Source: Allantophomopsis cytisporea
Taxonomy: Eukaryota; Ascomycota; Leotiomycetes; Phacidiales; Phacidiaceae
DNA: 64,000 nt
Direction: 5' to 3'
Assembly: GCA_024752435.1 (NCBI GenBank)
Contig: CP103023.1
Span: forward strand, 434,001 to 498,000
The notes beneath the pieces were generated by a model. That model was given only the letters and a program-made list of their open reading frames with translations. It ran no database searches and was not told where the DNA came from. Made by a program: the position numbers and the translations under genes. This document shows positions 46,105 through 56,776 of the stretch, in pieces. Each line of letters begins with the position of its first letter. Within the stretch, counting starts at the first letter, position 1.

Positions 46105-46381
46105 ACTCAGAAAATTTTGGCCTTGTTGACATTTCCACCCCACACATATAAATGCCTTGGTGGCGGACAAGAACTGAAGACGTGTCTATGAAAGCATTCA
46201 TGACCCCTTCCAAGCTCTCTGTGAAGTCCTTCTCGTGTGGCGTATTTTCAATAACCGGGATTTCCAACGTATCAAAGTATCCCGTGTTTGGGCGATTGAC
46301 ACTATGCTTTCCAGGCGGTTTATCAATTCTCTCCATCTGCTCAACATTGTCGATCTCGACGGCGTAGCATTTCGAGCTGCC
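46105..46381 (-). pseudogene. MDE1: relic of methylthioribulose-1-phosphate dehydratase (MDE1/MtnB)
   Basis: In life the enzyme dehydrates methylthioribulose 1-phosphate in methionine salvage. Only the middle/C-terminal part is visible: CYAVEIDNVEQMERI, then TGYFDTLEIPVIENTPHEKD, FTESLEGVMNAFIDTSSVLV. This matches the MDE1 pattern (GYFD-L-IPII-NT-HE, DSLE-A-, AVLVRRHGIYVWG). After GIY the frame shifts: the continuation VWGGNVNKAKIF is in another frame, as if two extra bases (AT) entered a TATAT run at about 46132. The conserved His of RRHG, a zinc ligand in the family, reads as Gln here (RHQG). An in-frame stop lies just before the visible 5' end, and no N-terminal half is found nearby. It is therefore a broken fragment, not a working gene. 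Family call from remembered sequences. Confidence 0.75.
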
Positions 46382-47388
46382 AGTGTTATTTTCGCACTCT
46401 TAGCTTCAGGCGACTCAAAGGTGGTTAATGTGATTGAACTGGATCTATGAAGTTACATGTTGTGTAGTGCTCACAGCAGCAGGTCGTTGAAAGAAGATTA
46501 AGGAAATTTTAGCGATTGCACCATGGCCATGGAAATGCGCCTCTGACAGTGTGCTCTCATCAAGGTACCTTACCACCTACCTTTGTCAGCCATCATAGCA
46601 GGGGTGGGGAAAGATGATGAGAATCTGAAGAGAACAGATGGGCATATGCTGATGATTTTAATTTTGGAAGATATACATAAGCTGCACATAAGTAACTGGC
46701 CGCTTATCTCGAAATTTTTGTTGAATCGACGGCACCATACCAGAGTAATAAATGCTGCGGGTCCATTGACGAAGCAGGTAGATATCGTAAACACTGGATA
46801 AATATGCAAATAGCCTAAGGTATCGTACTCACAGCACGACGATAGCCCATGGACATCCTGATGAAACTATATACATAGCCATATCTTACCGATGAAATCC
46901 ACCATTACTATCCACGAAGAAGATGATAATAATAATACCTGACGGGAGCGCAATATCTGTTCTTAACACTAATCTTATTTAGATTGTTTACATGGTAACA
47001 TTCGTCTGTAGTAATACAGCCGCAAAAGGTCATGTCTCCCTCCCATTTCTAGAAGCATCTACAGGGTGTCTGACCACTCGCAATGCCAGTGATCATGCTT
47101 TACCAATATCCTCACCAATTGGTTGCGTGAGTCGATTGCTGTTAGTGATCTAGTGTACTGCACCTCAAGCCGGGGTCGTAGCTCTGCCATAGAGAGATCC
47201 CTCCACTCTACCTCTGAATTCCCGAGCCGAGCACTAATCGAAAGCTGTCCTCTTCGTAACTTACAGCGAGGCTAAATACTCACTGTCGTCCACCTCCACT
47301 TTCAATCCTCATTGAACATCTAGATTCGTTTCTAGTTGACTCTCACTTTGCATCTCATTGACTCTTTGATTCACAATCACCAGTCAAC
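46382..47388. other. intergenic: upstream of the MDE1 relic and calnexin promoter
   Basis: 1 kb without supportable ORFs. It contains the calnexin promoter and 5' UTR at its right end. I searched the minus strand here for the missing first half of MDE1 and found no convincing match. Confidence 0.5.
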
Positions 47389-49283
47389 ATGCGTGTCAAT
47401 AGTGCAATTGTCGCCACGGCCCTGCTTGCAGGTTTCGTTCAAGCTGATGCTCAAAGTGTTCTCAAGGACGCTTCTTCAAGCATCAGCTCTGCTGCCGATG
47501 AGGCCACCTCCAGCGGTGCATCAATCGCATCGGACGCTTCTACAGCTGTCGAGTCTGCGACTGGCGCTGTCAAGCCAACCTTCACTGTAAGTATCATCGA
47601 TCTCTACTGTACCCTGCTTTCTTGGGATGACGTCGCTAATTATTCTCTCAGCCAACCACTTTGAAGGCACCATTCCTTGAGCAGTTCACAGACGACTGGG
47701 ACTCTAGATGGCAACCATCTCATGCCAAGAAGGAAGTCAAAGATAAGGAAGAGGAGTGGGCTTACGTTGGTGAATGGGCCGTTGAGGAGCCAACTGTCTT
47801 CAAGGGCATTGAGGGCGACAAGGGTCTTGTGGTCAAGAACAAGGCTGCTCACCACGCCATCTCTGCCAAGTTCCCAAAGAAGATTGACAACAAGGGCAAG
47901 ACTTTGGTTGTTCAGTACGAGGTCAAGCTCCAGAGTAAGTTTCCAGTTCCATTGACACATGTACCTTACTAATATGGGATAGATGGTCTCGAATGTGGAG
48001 GTGCTTACATGAAGCTTCTTCGTGACACTAAGGCTCTCCAGAAGGAGGAGTTCTCCAACGCCTCTCCATATGTTGTCATGTTTGGTCCAGACAAGTGTGG
48101 CTCTACCAACAAGGTCCACTTCATCATCAACCACAAGAACCCAAAGACCGGCGAGTACGAGGAGAAGCATCTTAAGTCTCCACCAACCGCAAAGATCGTC
48201 AAGACCACCGAGCTCTACACTCTTATCGTCCACCCAAACAGCACCTACGTTATTAAGCAGAACGATGTTCCAGTCAAGGAGGGTAGCCTTCTCGAGGACT
48301 TCACCCCAGCTTTCAATCCACCAGCTGAGATTGACGACGTAAAGGACACCAAGCCAGATGACTGGGTTGATGCTTCCCGTATTCCAGACCCAGAGGCTAC
48401 CAAGCCAGAAGACTGGGATGAGGAGGCTCCATTCGAGATTGTCGACGAGGAGGCCACCATTCCAGAGGATTGGTTGGAGAACGAGCCATTGACTATTCCA
48501 GACCCAGAAGCCGAGAAGCCAGAGGACTGGGATGATGAGGAGGATGGTGACTGGGTCGCCCCAACTGTTTCCAACCCTAAGTGTGATGATGCTTCCGGAT
48601 GTGGTCCATGGTCCAAGCCACTTATCAAGAACCCAGCTTACAAGGGCAAGTGGAATGCACCATTGATTGACAACCCAGCCTACAAAGGTCCATGGGCTCC
48701 ACGTAAGATCAAGAACCCAGATTACTTCGAGGAGAAGACCCCATCCAACCTTGAGCCAATGGGTGCCATCGGTTTCGAGATCTGGACTATGCAGAACGAC
48801 ATTCTCTTTGACAACATCTACATCGGTCACTCCATTGAGGACGCTGAGGCGCTTGCCAAGGAGACATTTCACGAGAAGCACCCAATTGAGGTTGCTGAGG
48901 AAGCTGCTAGCAAGCCAAAGGTTGACGAGAAGGACCAGCCAAAGGGTCCAAACGATCTTGTCTTCTTGGATGACCCAGTTCACTACGTCAGGGAGAAGCT
49001 TGACCTGTTCTTCACCATTGCCCAGTCTGACCCAATTGAGGCTGTCAAGTTTGTTCCAGAGGTTGCCGGCGGTATTGTCGCAGCTGCTATCACTCTTGTT
49101 GCTATCATCATCGGTCTTGTTAGCTTGAGCGGTACTACCCCACCACCACAGGTCAAGAAGGCTGCCGCAGATGCTAAGGACAAGGCTACTGAGCTCAAGG
49201 ACAAGGCCGTTGATGCTGCCTCCACTGGTGCCGAGAAGGCCCAGGCTGAGGTAAACAAGCGCACCACCAGAAGCACCTCGTAG
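47389..49283 (+). CDS. CNX1: calnexin (ER membrane lectin chaperone)
   Basis: ER membrane chaperone that binds monoglucosylated N-glycans. Exons 47389-47586, 47652-47934 and 47983-49283 with introns of 65 and 48 nt; 593 aa. MRVNSAIVATALLAGFVQAD is a signal peptide. Residues about 21-64 form an unusual Ser/Ala-rich stretch (KDASSSISSAADEATSSGAS). The calreticulin-family lectin part follows: FLEQFTDDWDSRWQPSHAKK, VQYEVKLQNGLECGGAYMKL, YVVMFGPDKCGSTNKVHFII. The P-domain arm has acidic type 1 repeats (IPDPEATKPEDWD, IPDPEAEKPEDWDDEEDGDW) and type 2 repeats (GPWSKPLIKNPAYKGKWNAP). A transmembrane span (GGIVAAAITLVAIIIGLVSL) and a basic cytosolic tail ending in KRTTRSTS complete it. The opposite strand is open for 447 codons but that is a coding-bias shadow. 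Confidence 0.95.
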
Positions 49284-49644
49284 GTTTCAAGCTGTGAGGG
49301 GATGAAAATATAGCAGTGTTAAAAACTATTACCAGCGGAATAGAGTCCGTGGTATCATTTATTTTTCGGCGTTGTGTGAGCCTATTTGCGAATTCTGTAC
49401 AATTGAGAACAAGTAACCCAATTTTACTATCATCTTTCTGTTAACGTTGACGTGAAATATTATGATTTGTGAAGTTATTGTAATTCAGATGTGCTTGTCT
49501 ATAATTTGTTAAGAGCTGTGGATTGTAGCTTGACATGTGACTACGCGACATGGCTTCATGGAACGCGGACATCGCGAATTGTAGCTTCCAAGGAGCTGTC
49601 AGTCAGTCGGTACAACAAGACATATCAGTCACCAATTCACAACA
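49284..49644. other. intergenic calnexin to dynamitin
   Basis: 361 bp between the calnexin stop and the dynamitin start on the same strand. Only short chance ORFs; 3' UTR and promoter. Confidence 0.6.
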
Positions 49645-51093
49645 ATGGCGCTCAACAGGAAGTACGCTGCTCTACCAGATTTGGTATGATACTGCAATAC
49701 TCTACATGTGGGACGAAAAACTGATAACTCCATTTGTAGGACTCAGCTCCTGACATCTACGAAACTCCTGAATTGACCGACGACAACTCCACATTACCTG
49801 TCATTCTCCCACCACTTTCCCAACATACCCTGCAGGCAACTGACATCCAATCAGACAGGAACCGTCCGCTCTCACTCCCCGTCCTCCGCATACAACGACT
49901 TCGATGAAGACGAAGATGCACCCGGCATCTCCCGTGCCCGCTTGCATCCAGACGAAGCCCGCTCGCACTTCTCCCCCGCACAGGTCGACGCCCGCGATGT
50001 CGATTTCTCAGACCGCGTGACGGGCAAGCGGAAATCATACAAGGCTTCCACGCGGCGTACGCGTAGGGCTGAAAATGGTACTGAGGAGTTGGGTGACTTC
50101 AGTGATGAGGAGGACGAGAGTCTGGAGCGGAAGATGGCGAGGTTGAGGAGGGAGATTGAGGAAGTGAAGGAGGAGAAGATTAAGAGAGAGAACGAGAGGA
50201 GACACAAGGGTGAGGAGGGTAAGACTGAGGGCGTGGATATTGATGTTGATGGGTTGAGTCAGTTACTGGAGGGATTGGAGGCTGTTCAAGGGGCTACGGA
50301 ATCGACTGCTACGGCGAGATTGGCGAAGAACTTGGGGACGAGCTTGAGCACCAGTACTGCGCCTGCAGTGAAGGAGACTACGACTGCTGATGGGTCGAAG
50401 GAGGCTACTTACACCGTTACTTATGCGCCCTCGTACGACCAAACCCATACTCTGGCCAAGGCAGCAGATTTCGACAGCAGATTGGTCCTTTTGGAGAAGG
50501 CATTGGGGATTACATCTTCGACGTTACCGACACTGGATGCGCAAGGCTCACCACAGGCTGTCCTTCCTACTCTAGATATTCTACAACGCCAGGTTACTCT
50601 CCTTACGTCTACATCCTCCTCGTCGCTCGACAATGTTGGTCGACGCATCCGCACACTTACTCAGGAGGCCGAGAGGCTTGAGGAAGCTCGTCGCCAAGCT
50701 AAATCCGCACAGGATGCCTTGCGTGCTGCTGCTGGTGAATCAACTCCAGGTGAGGCCAAGGATACCGAGGATTCGGAGCAGATGGCGAAGATCAATGCTC
50801 TTTATGGCACGCTTCCTACGATTGAAAGTTTAGCTCCTCTTCTTCCTCCATTGCTTGACCGATTGCGCTCTCTTAGGGCTATCCATGCTGATGCTGCGAC
50901 TGCAAGCGAGAGCTTGGAGCGCGCTGAGAAGAGACAGGAGGATATGGCGGCTGATATCAAGAAGTGGAGGGAGGGCTTGGAGAAAGTTGAGGAGAGCATG
51001 AAGACAGGTGAGGCTACCATGTCTGGTAATATGAAGGTTGTTGAGGGATGGGTGAAGGAATTGGAGGAGAGAGTGCAGAAGCTCGGTGCTTAG
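49645..51093 (+). CDS. dynactin subunit 2 (p50 dynamitin)
   Basis: Shoulder component of dynactin, the activator of cytoplasmic dynein needed for nuclear migration and vesicle transport. Exons 49645-49683, 49740-49799 and 49855-51093; 445 aa. The N-terminus MALNRKYAALPDLDSAPDIY ETPELTDDNSTLP, broken by introns, is the family signature. Next comes a Ser/Asp-rich part (SSAYNDFDEDEDAPGISRAR), a conserved ARDVDFSDRVTGKRKSYKAS segment, and coiled coils (KMARLRREIEEVKEEKIKRE; RRIRTLTQEAERLEEARRQA; SESLERAEKRQEDMAADIKK), ending WVKELEERVQKLGA. The second intron begins GTCATT rather than GTRNGT, a weak donor, but the join gives STLPTGTVRSHSPSS as expected. Budding yeast equivalent is JNM1. Overall well supported. 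Confidence 0.92.
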
Positions 51094-52975
51094 AATATGA
51101 AACTTCGCATCGCTTCTTGCTATTTGTATGGCTGTGCTTGTGGATTGTAGAATTTTTGATAGTTGATACCCATGATATTTACATCATCGTAGATGGTCTC
51201 CTACGTTCTTTGAGTGAGGGGGTTTGCTAAAAACGCTCACAGACTTGAGACAGTAGCGTGAGAATGAGACGCTTCTCAAAAGACAAATGAGTCCTGGCAA
51301 GCACAGTAGTGGTGCCCATGTACTTTGTATGTGTTTGTGGGTAGTATCGTTTGTGGTCTATAGGAGATGTAGACAATGGTAACGGGACAGATGATGACTA
51401 GGGACTTGTGACTGTTATATGGAGAAAGCTGAATCACATAGCCCATGCTGCAATACATATACGGCGAAGCTGAATTATGGTCGCGATTGATATTGATTTA
51501 GCTGTATGCATAGGGTCATCAGGTAGGTCGAGATAGTTGTGAGATAGTTTTGTGTCATTTCGCGCGTCTAAAAACCCAATCTTTCTTGAGTCATTCAAGT
51601 TGGCTCAAGGCTCTTTAAATGACTCAAGTACAAAGAAGGGGAAGGGAACATAAAGTATAAATGAGAAGGGTAGTTTTTGTATCATATGTATTGCTAACAT
51701 ACGGAGCTGTTTACATTGCCTGAAGTGGACTGAGCTTCTTCACCAATGCAGTTCTCATCATCGTTCGCCAATACTCTGATAAATCACCACACATGTAACA
51801 AGTGCCTACCATCGCTTCATGTTCACGAAAAGAAATTCATTTATGTTTTCAAACAATTCCAAGGCTGGAATACTGCTGGAATACTGCGGTAAAGAAAGAG
51901 TGGCATTCTTGGCAGATTCGTGCATGCTTACATATGTAAGGGTATCAAACTCGATTTTGATCTTCGGATGAATGGCGAATCACCCATGCACACATCCTAG
52001 AGTCTGAGGCCTCCGACCTTAGAGACTGAAAAGCCAATCTACCACTTGTGTTTTGGGTACGTTAATGACTGAAAGACTATTCATGTTTCTCGTTATAGTT
52101 GTCGGCGTTCAAATTGAGAAGGAGTACGTAGTATCTCAGCTATGTGGCACCGTAGATTCAATGATGAGCAGCGGATAGTCCTTAAAGGGTATATCCGACA
52201 TAAATGACAACGTCAGCTCTCTTCTCTCACTCAACGTAACGGAAAAGGACGGACGATGCTGAAAACGGTGGGTGATGAAAGCGTGGATATCTCTATTTGG
52301 CAAGGATCCAATCCCTATTCCATGGTCCATATCTGGTCCTAGAATAGACACACAGCGTATACTTGTGCTGCGTAGGACATGCCTATTGTTTTCTATTCTC
52401 CGAACGATAACGAGGATAAGAGGGTCGGCGAAGGAGGATTCGTATGCATACTGCGTACGTAGGTGTAGTTGGCAAGGGAGCTCCGATTTTGGGCGTATAC
52501 AGGCGTAGGACTGGGGGACACTCAGCCTCGCGCTACCCCAACCTGCCTTACTCGACTGACGCAGACACAGACACAAACACAGCAGCGAGGGACCAAGTTC
52601 ACACCTAAAACGTGCCAAAGTGTCAAATCAATAAACAGTTTGCAACCAGCTTACAGCCAGCTTGCACTCCAAGTAACACCAACAGTCGTTAGCTGGAAAG
52701 TCACAACCAGCAAGCAACATCCCTATCCCGCATTCCATAAGATAGAACGTCTCAAACTCTTATTGTCAGAAATCAGCACTACCAAATAGGTGAACTACTA
52801 CGTACTACCTAAGCTCATCCATTCCCGTTGAATTCAAAACTGGTAAGTAAAGAGAAAAAGAAGAATCCCCTTCCCTTCCTTCACATTCTTTATTTCCATT
52901 CCCCAAACCTCCATCTATCCAAAATCACATTCTAGTAGCTGTTGCAGTGGTGTTTTCCGCGATTACTATGAAGTG
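51094..52975. other. 1.9-kb intergenic region before the MFS symporter
   Basis: Dynamitin 3' UTR on the left, symporter promoter and a C/T-rich leader on the right. A 160-codon minus ORF (52136-52618) has no recognisable feature. No tandem array of note. Confidence 0.55.
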
Positions 52976-54950
52976 ATGAGTGCCAGTGTTTCCGACGAGT
53001 GTGAAATTGATGATGCGGCAGAAAGACCACGCGACCAGCCGAATCCGAACTCCGCCTCCAAGGACAATAACAAGCACAATCGGGACGAGCTGAAGGAAGA
53101 AAAGGATATTGAAAGTGAAGCTGACGAAGAAGGAGAGTGTTTGCAGGTGGAGGATATGGCATCATGGGCTGGTCAGCCTGCCATCAAGGGCTCGTCAGAG
53201 TCAATGAGAATGGCCTTGCTGACACTGTCGCTGGTCGGCCTGCAGTACGTATTATTGAGCTCCCATTGACTACAGAGCACTTATGATTTTTCTGTAGATT
53301 TACTTGGGGAATTGAAATGACCTGTAAGGTTTTGTGCTAATCCAAACTTCAGCTATAATGCTGATGATTTCCAGATTGTACTCCATATCTACTACAATTA
53401 GGTCTCACGAAAAGTCGCACATCTCTCGTATGGATCGCGGGACCATTATCGGGTCTAATAATGCAACCTCTCGTCGGAGTCATCGCAGATAGATCAAAAT
53501 CGAAATGGGGACGACGGAGACCATTCATGGTACTTGGGTCGCTACTCGTGGCAGTATGTTTATTCGTGCTGGGCTGGACAAAAGAGATCGTGGCCCTATT
53601 CGTTTCTGACGTTGAGACGGCGAAGACTTGTACACTTGCTTTGGCTATTTTGAGCATTTATGCCGTCGACTTCGCTATCAATGCGGTCCAGTCATGTTCT
53701 CGAAGCTTGATCGTTGATACATTGCCCATTCCCAAGCAACAACTGGGGTCGGCTTGGGCGAGTAGAATGGTAGCTGTTGGTCATCTTGTTGGGTATGCGG
53801 CCGGTACACTTGATCTCGTTGGTATATTCGGAGCATCAATGGGCGACACGCAGTTCAAGAAGTTGATTATAATTGCTGCGCTTGCTCTTGTTTTAACTCA
53901 AGCTATTACATCGTGGGCTGTCACTGAAAGGATTCTTATTTCTGAGAAGGGAGCCAATAAAATAGGAAGCTTTAAAACGATCCACCAGATATTCGAAAGG
54001 ACGATGCATTTACCACCTCGCATCCAAGCAATTTGTTGGGCACAATTCTGGTCGTGGATTGGCTGGTTTCCGTTCCTGTTCTACAGTACCACCTGGGTTG
54101 GGGAGACTTACTTCAGATATGATGCGCCTCACGATGTCAAGCAATCTAAAGATGCGCTCGGAGAAATCGGACGCATAGGAAGCATGTCACTTGTGGTCTT
54201 CTCTATAGTAACTTTTGTGGGTGCATTCGTTCTCCCCTTGTTGATCAAGTCTCCGGACGAAGAAGTCTATACTCCACGCCCACCCACCAGCATTGCAGCC
54301 GTCGTAACCAGATTCAATAAATACAAGCCGGATCTCCTCACTGGCTGGTTTATTGGTCATCTCATGTTCTCCAGTGCCATGATCCTCGCCCCTTTTGCCG
54401 CCTCCTTTCGCTTCGCAACCATCCTGGTAACCTCCTGCGGCCTGTAAGTCCCCCTCTCTCCTCCCTATCCTTTTCACTACCATATCCTGGGGCTAACCTT
54501 GCTAGACCTTGGGTTCTCGCCTCCTGGGCCCCTTATGCCTTCCTCGGCATTGAAGTAAACCGCCTATCCAACTCACCAACCCCTTATCGCCGCCTCTCAC
54601 GGGATCGCGACCTTGACGATGAAGATATTGAATTGCGGCCCTCACTCCTGCATCTAGACCATGGCCCTGAAGCCTCCTCCAACGTTGCATCCACCGGTGA
54701 GCTCTCCGGCATCTATTTTGGTATCCTGAACATCTACACCACACTTCCCCAATTCGTCGGCACTTTCATCTCCATGATCGTATTTTCAATCCTCGAGCCA
54801 GGCAAGAGTCCCGAACTCGCGCATGATGTTGATCCCGAGGAGCATCATTCTACGGATGGGCCGAATGCGATTGCAGTTTGTCTTTTCATTGGGGCATTGA
54901 GTACGCTTGGCGCTGCTTATGCAACGAGGAGGCTGAAAGCGTTGCAGTGA
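52976..54950 (+). CDS. sucrose/alpha-glucoside:H+ symporter (GPH/SUT-type MFS transporter)
   Basis: Plasma-membrane proton-coupled sugar transporter; fission yeast Sut1 is a comparable protein. Exons 52976-53244, 53298-53323 (26 nt), 53375-54443 and 54506-54950; 602 aa. The N-terminus is long, acidic and soluble (about 75 residues). TM1 begins MRMALLTLSLVGLQFTWGIE, continuing EMTYCTPYLLQLGLTKS. The family signature between TM2 and TM3 is GVIADRSKSKWGRRRPFMVL. Others are FAINAVQSCSRSLIVDTLP, WAQFWSWIGWFPFLFYSTTW and SGIYFGILNIYTTLPQF. A hydrophilic loop rich in Asp/Arg (YRRLSRDRDLDDEDIELRP) lies before the last helices. Twelve spans are plausible. The microexon encodes part of TM1, and all joins keep frame. 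The exact sugar cannot be read from sequence. Confidence 0.9.
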
Positions 54951-56776
54951 GGATCTCGGTATTTTTCTCTATACCTGCCTCGTGTTAATTATATTTTGTT
55001 TTTTTGCCTGTAGTTTTAAGCGGTTTGGTTGGGCGTTGGCGGTGTTGGACCAGAATTCTGGCCTTGGCTTTAGCTGGGCTGAAGAGCAGATTCTCATTCT
55101 TGAGTGTGTTGTCAAAGATTTTAGGTTAATATGTGTATACTAGAATTATATATGTATTATATGAATGGAGAATCGGTGGTGTAGATCGGTGAAACTTGTG
55201 AGCAATGGAGGTGGGGTGGGAAGTGAGTGCCAAGATGTATTGACAGAAGCTGCAAGCCAGCCCTTCTTTGGTTTGAGATAGAAAAGAAAATAGCTTTGAA
55301 AGTGAGGGTGGACGAAACCCAGAAAGTCCCATGGATTATTGTCACAGCTGCTTGCATGGTACGCTGTAGTTTGAAGGGATATAAAAGAGTACCGACGCTA
55401 TCATTGTGCTTCTTATGATGATTGTACTCCTCATCGTTACAAGCTCCTCTTTATCACTGCGTTTCGTATAGGTAAGATGGTTCTTAATATAAAATGACCA
55501 CTTTCAACCACCATAGTATCCTGCCACTGTAACAATGCTTATAACCTACAAGTAGCATCCAACCTTATCAACCTCATCCTCACCACTCTTTTCATCCACA
55601 GCACCAGCAACACACGCAGCACACTGAGCCTCCCACTCACAAGCCCCCAGAGCAATCCTACCCTCAACATAAAGCAATACATACGGCGAGCACCATGCTC
55701 CCCGCAGGCGAGGCCGCTTGCCCCATGACGATCTCAAGAAGGTCCTGCACGCAAGTTTCACTCAGGTCTCCACGATGCAAACGCAGATGCCGCCTGCCTC
55801 GTCTTCAGAATCTATGCATACCACGCCCGTCGAAGATCATGCCCTCGAGCCCTCGAATGACGCCGTGACTGCTTGGGTATTCGACGGCACGTCCCGCTGG
55901 TGCTTGGACACAATCGGTCTCCGGGAGAGCTTCTCTGTCGATGGCTATTTGAGTGGCTAGCTCCATCGGGCTTTCTCCTGGATGATACGTGATGCTGGTG
56001 ATAATCTTTGTAAATGGTCCCTTTTCTCTGCTCTTTTCTTTCAAGAGGAGATTTCTGGTGGATTTTGTTCAGTCGGTATCTTTATCTATTTTTTTCCTCT
56101 AGAACCTAGATAGTTGCTGTTCGCCTATTGGTATGCCTCTAAATTGTGAGCTTCTTGATTTATTTTGGTTTCATTTGTCCTACTAACTCATCTTGTAATA
56201 CAAGAGGTCGTTAGGAAGAAAGGAGAGAATAGTTCGTGCGTTTTCTGAATATATCGCTATGGGATTCGGTACAGAATTGAGTCGTGTGTTCCACTTGTAG
56301 AGTGGTTAATGGGTTGTTGCACAAAGAAGCTCTCTGAGATATGCCACACGGTCTACGATACGTCGTAGGCGGATACTGAGTTCGCACTCCCTGACTGGGA
56401 ACTGCTTACTTTGAGCGTGGAGAGCCGTAACAATTCCATATCAGAAGCACAAATAACATCATATTCAAATCCAGTCCAGAAATATCATAACCAATTCATT
56501 ACCCGTATCTATAAATCTATGGCCATGTAGTATCAACCTCATATCAACAGCCAGAGCCCAAGCCGCGTGAGCCCAACATCTAACAGTGTCCCATGCCATG
56601 GTATCAAAAGAAAGCAAAGAAGGCTGGGAAGAGTGCAACGAAAAACCAACACTCCATCGCCAAGCATCCGTCCTCCCCAAGTAAAACAAAACTCCATCAT
56701 CCGAGAATTAAAAATTTCCACACCTTTCCAAGCATGGTATTCCAAAAAAGCACTTTTTACAAACCCCCTTTCATAT
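54951..56776. other. convergent region between symporter and sulfate permease genes
   Basis: 1.8 kb between two stop codons facing each other. The middle (55546-56044) has weak protein-like signals, listed separately; the rest shows nothing. Confidence 0.5.
55546..56044 (-). other. possible small unrecognised gene (weak)
   Basis: A minus-strand open stretch ending at 55546 reads GAWCSPYVLLYVEGRIALGA, CEWEAQCAACVAGAVDEKSG, EDEVDKVGCYL, with codon endings typical of coding DNA. It has no ATG (it would open with GTG after a stop at about 55762). Upstream, another frame is open from 56044 and contains IAIDREALPETDCVQAPAGR. I could not find a splice pair that joins them in frame. A + strand ORF (55718-55960) covers the same bases. 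Either a short spliced cysteine-containing protein or chance. Confidence 0.25.

Noticed and set aside
47640..48983. 447-codon ORF on the minus strand
   Set aside because: It lies fully antisense to calnexin exons 2 and 3. Its Trp/Leu/Val-rich text is the complement of the Pro/Asp/Glu/Lys-rich arm repeats, and calnexin has unmistakable domains.
52136..52618. 160-codon minus ORF
   Set aside because: No domain; overlapping + ORFs of similar quality; lies in a promoter region.
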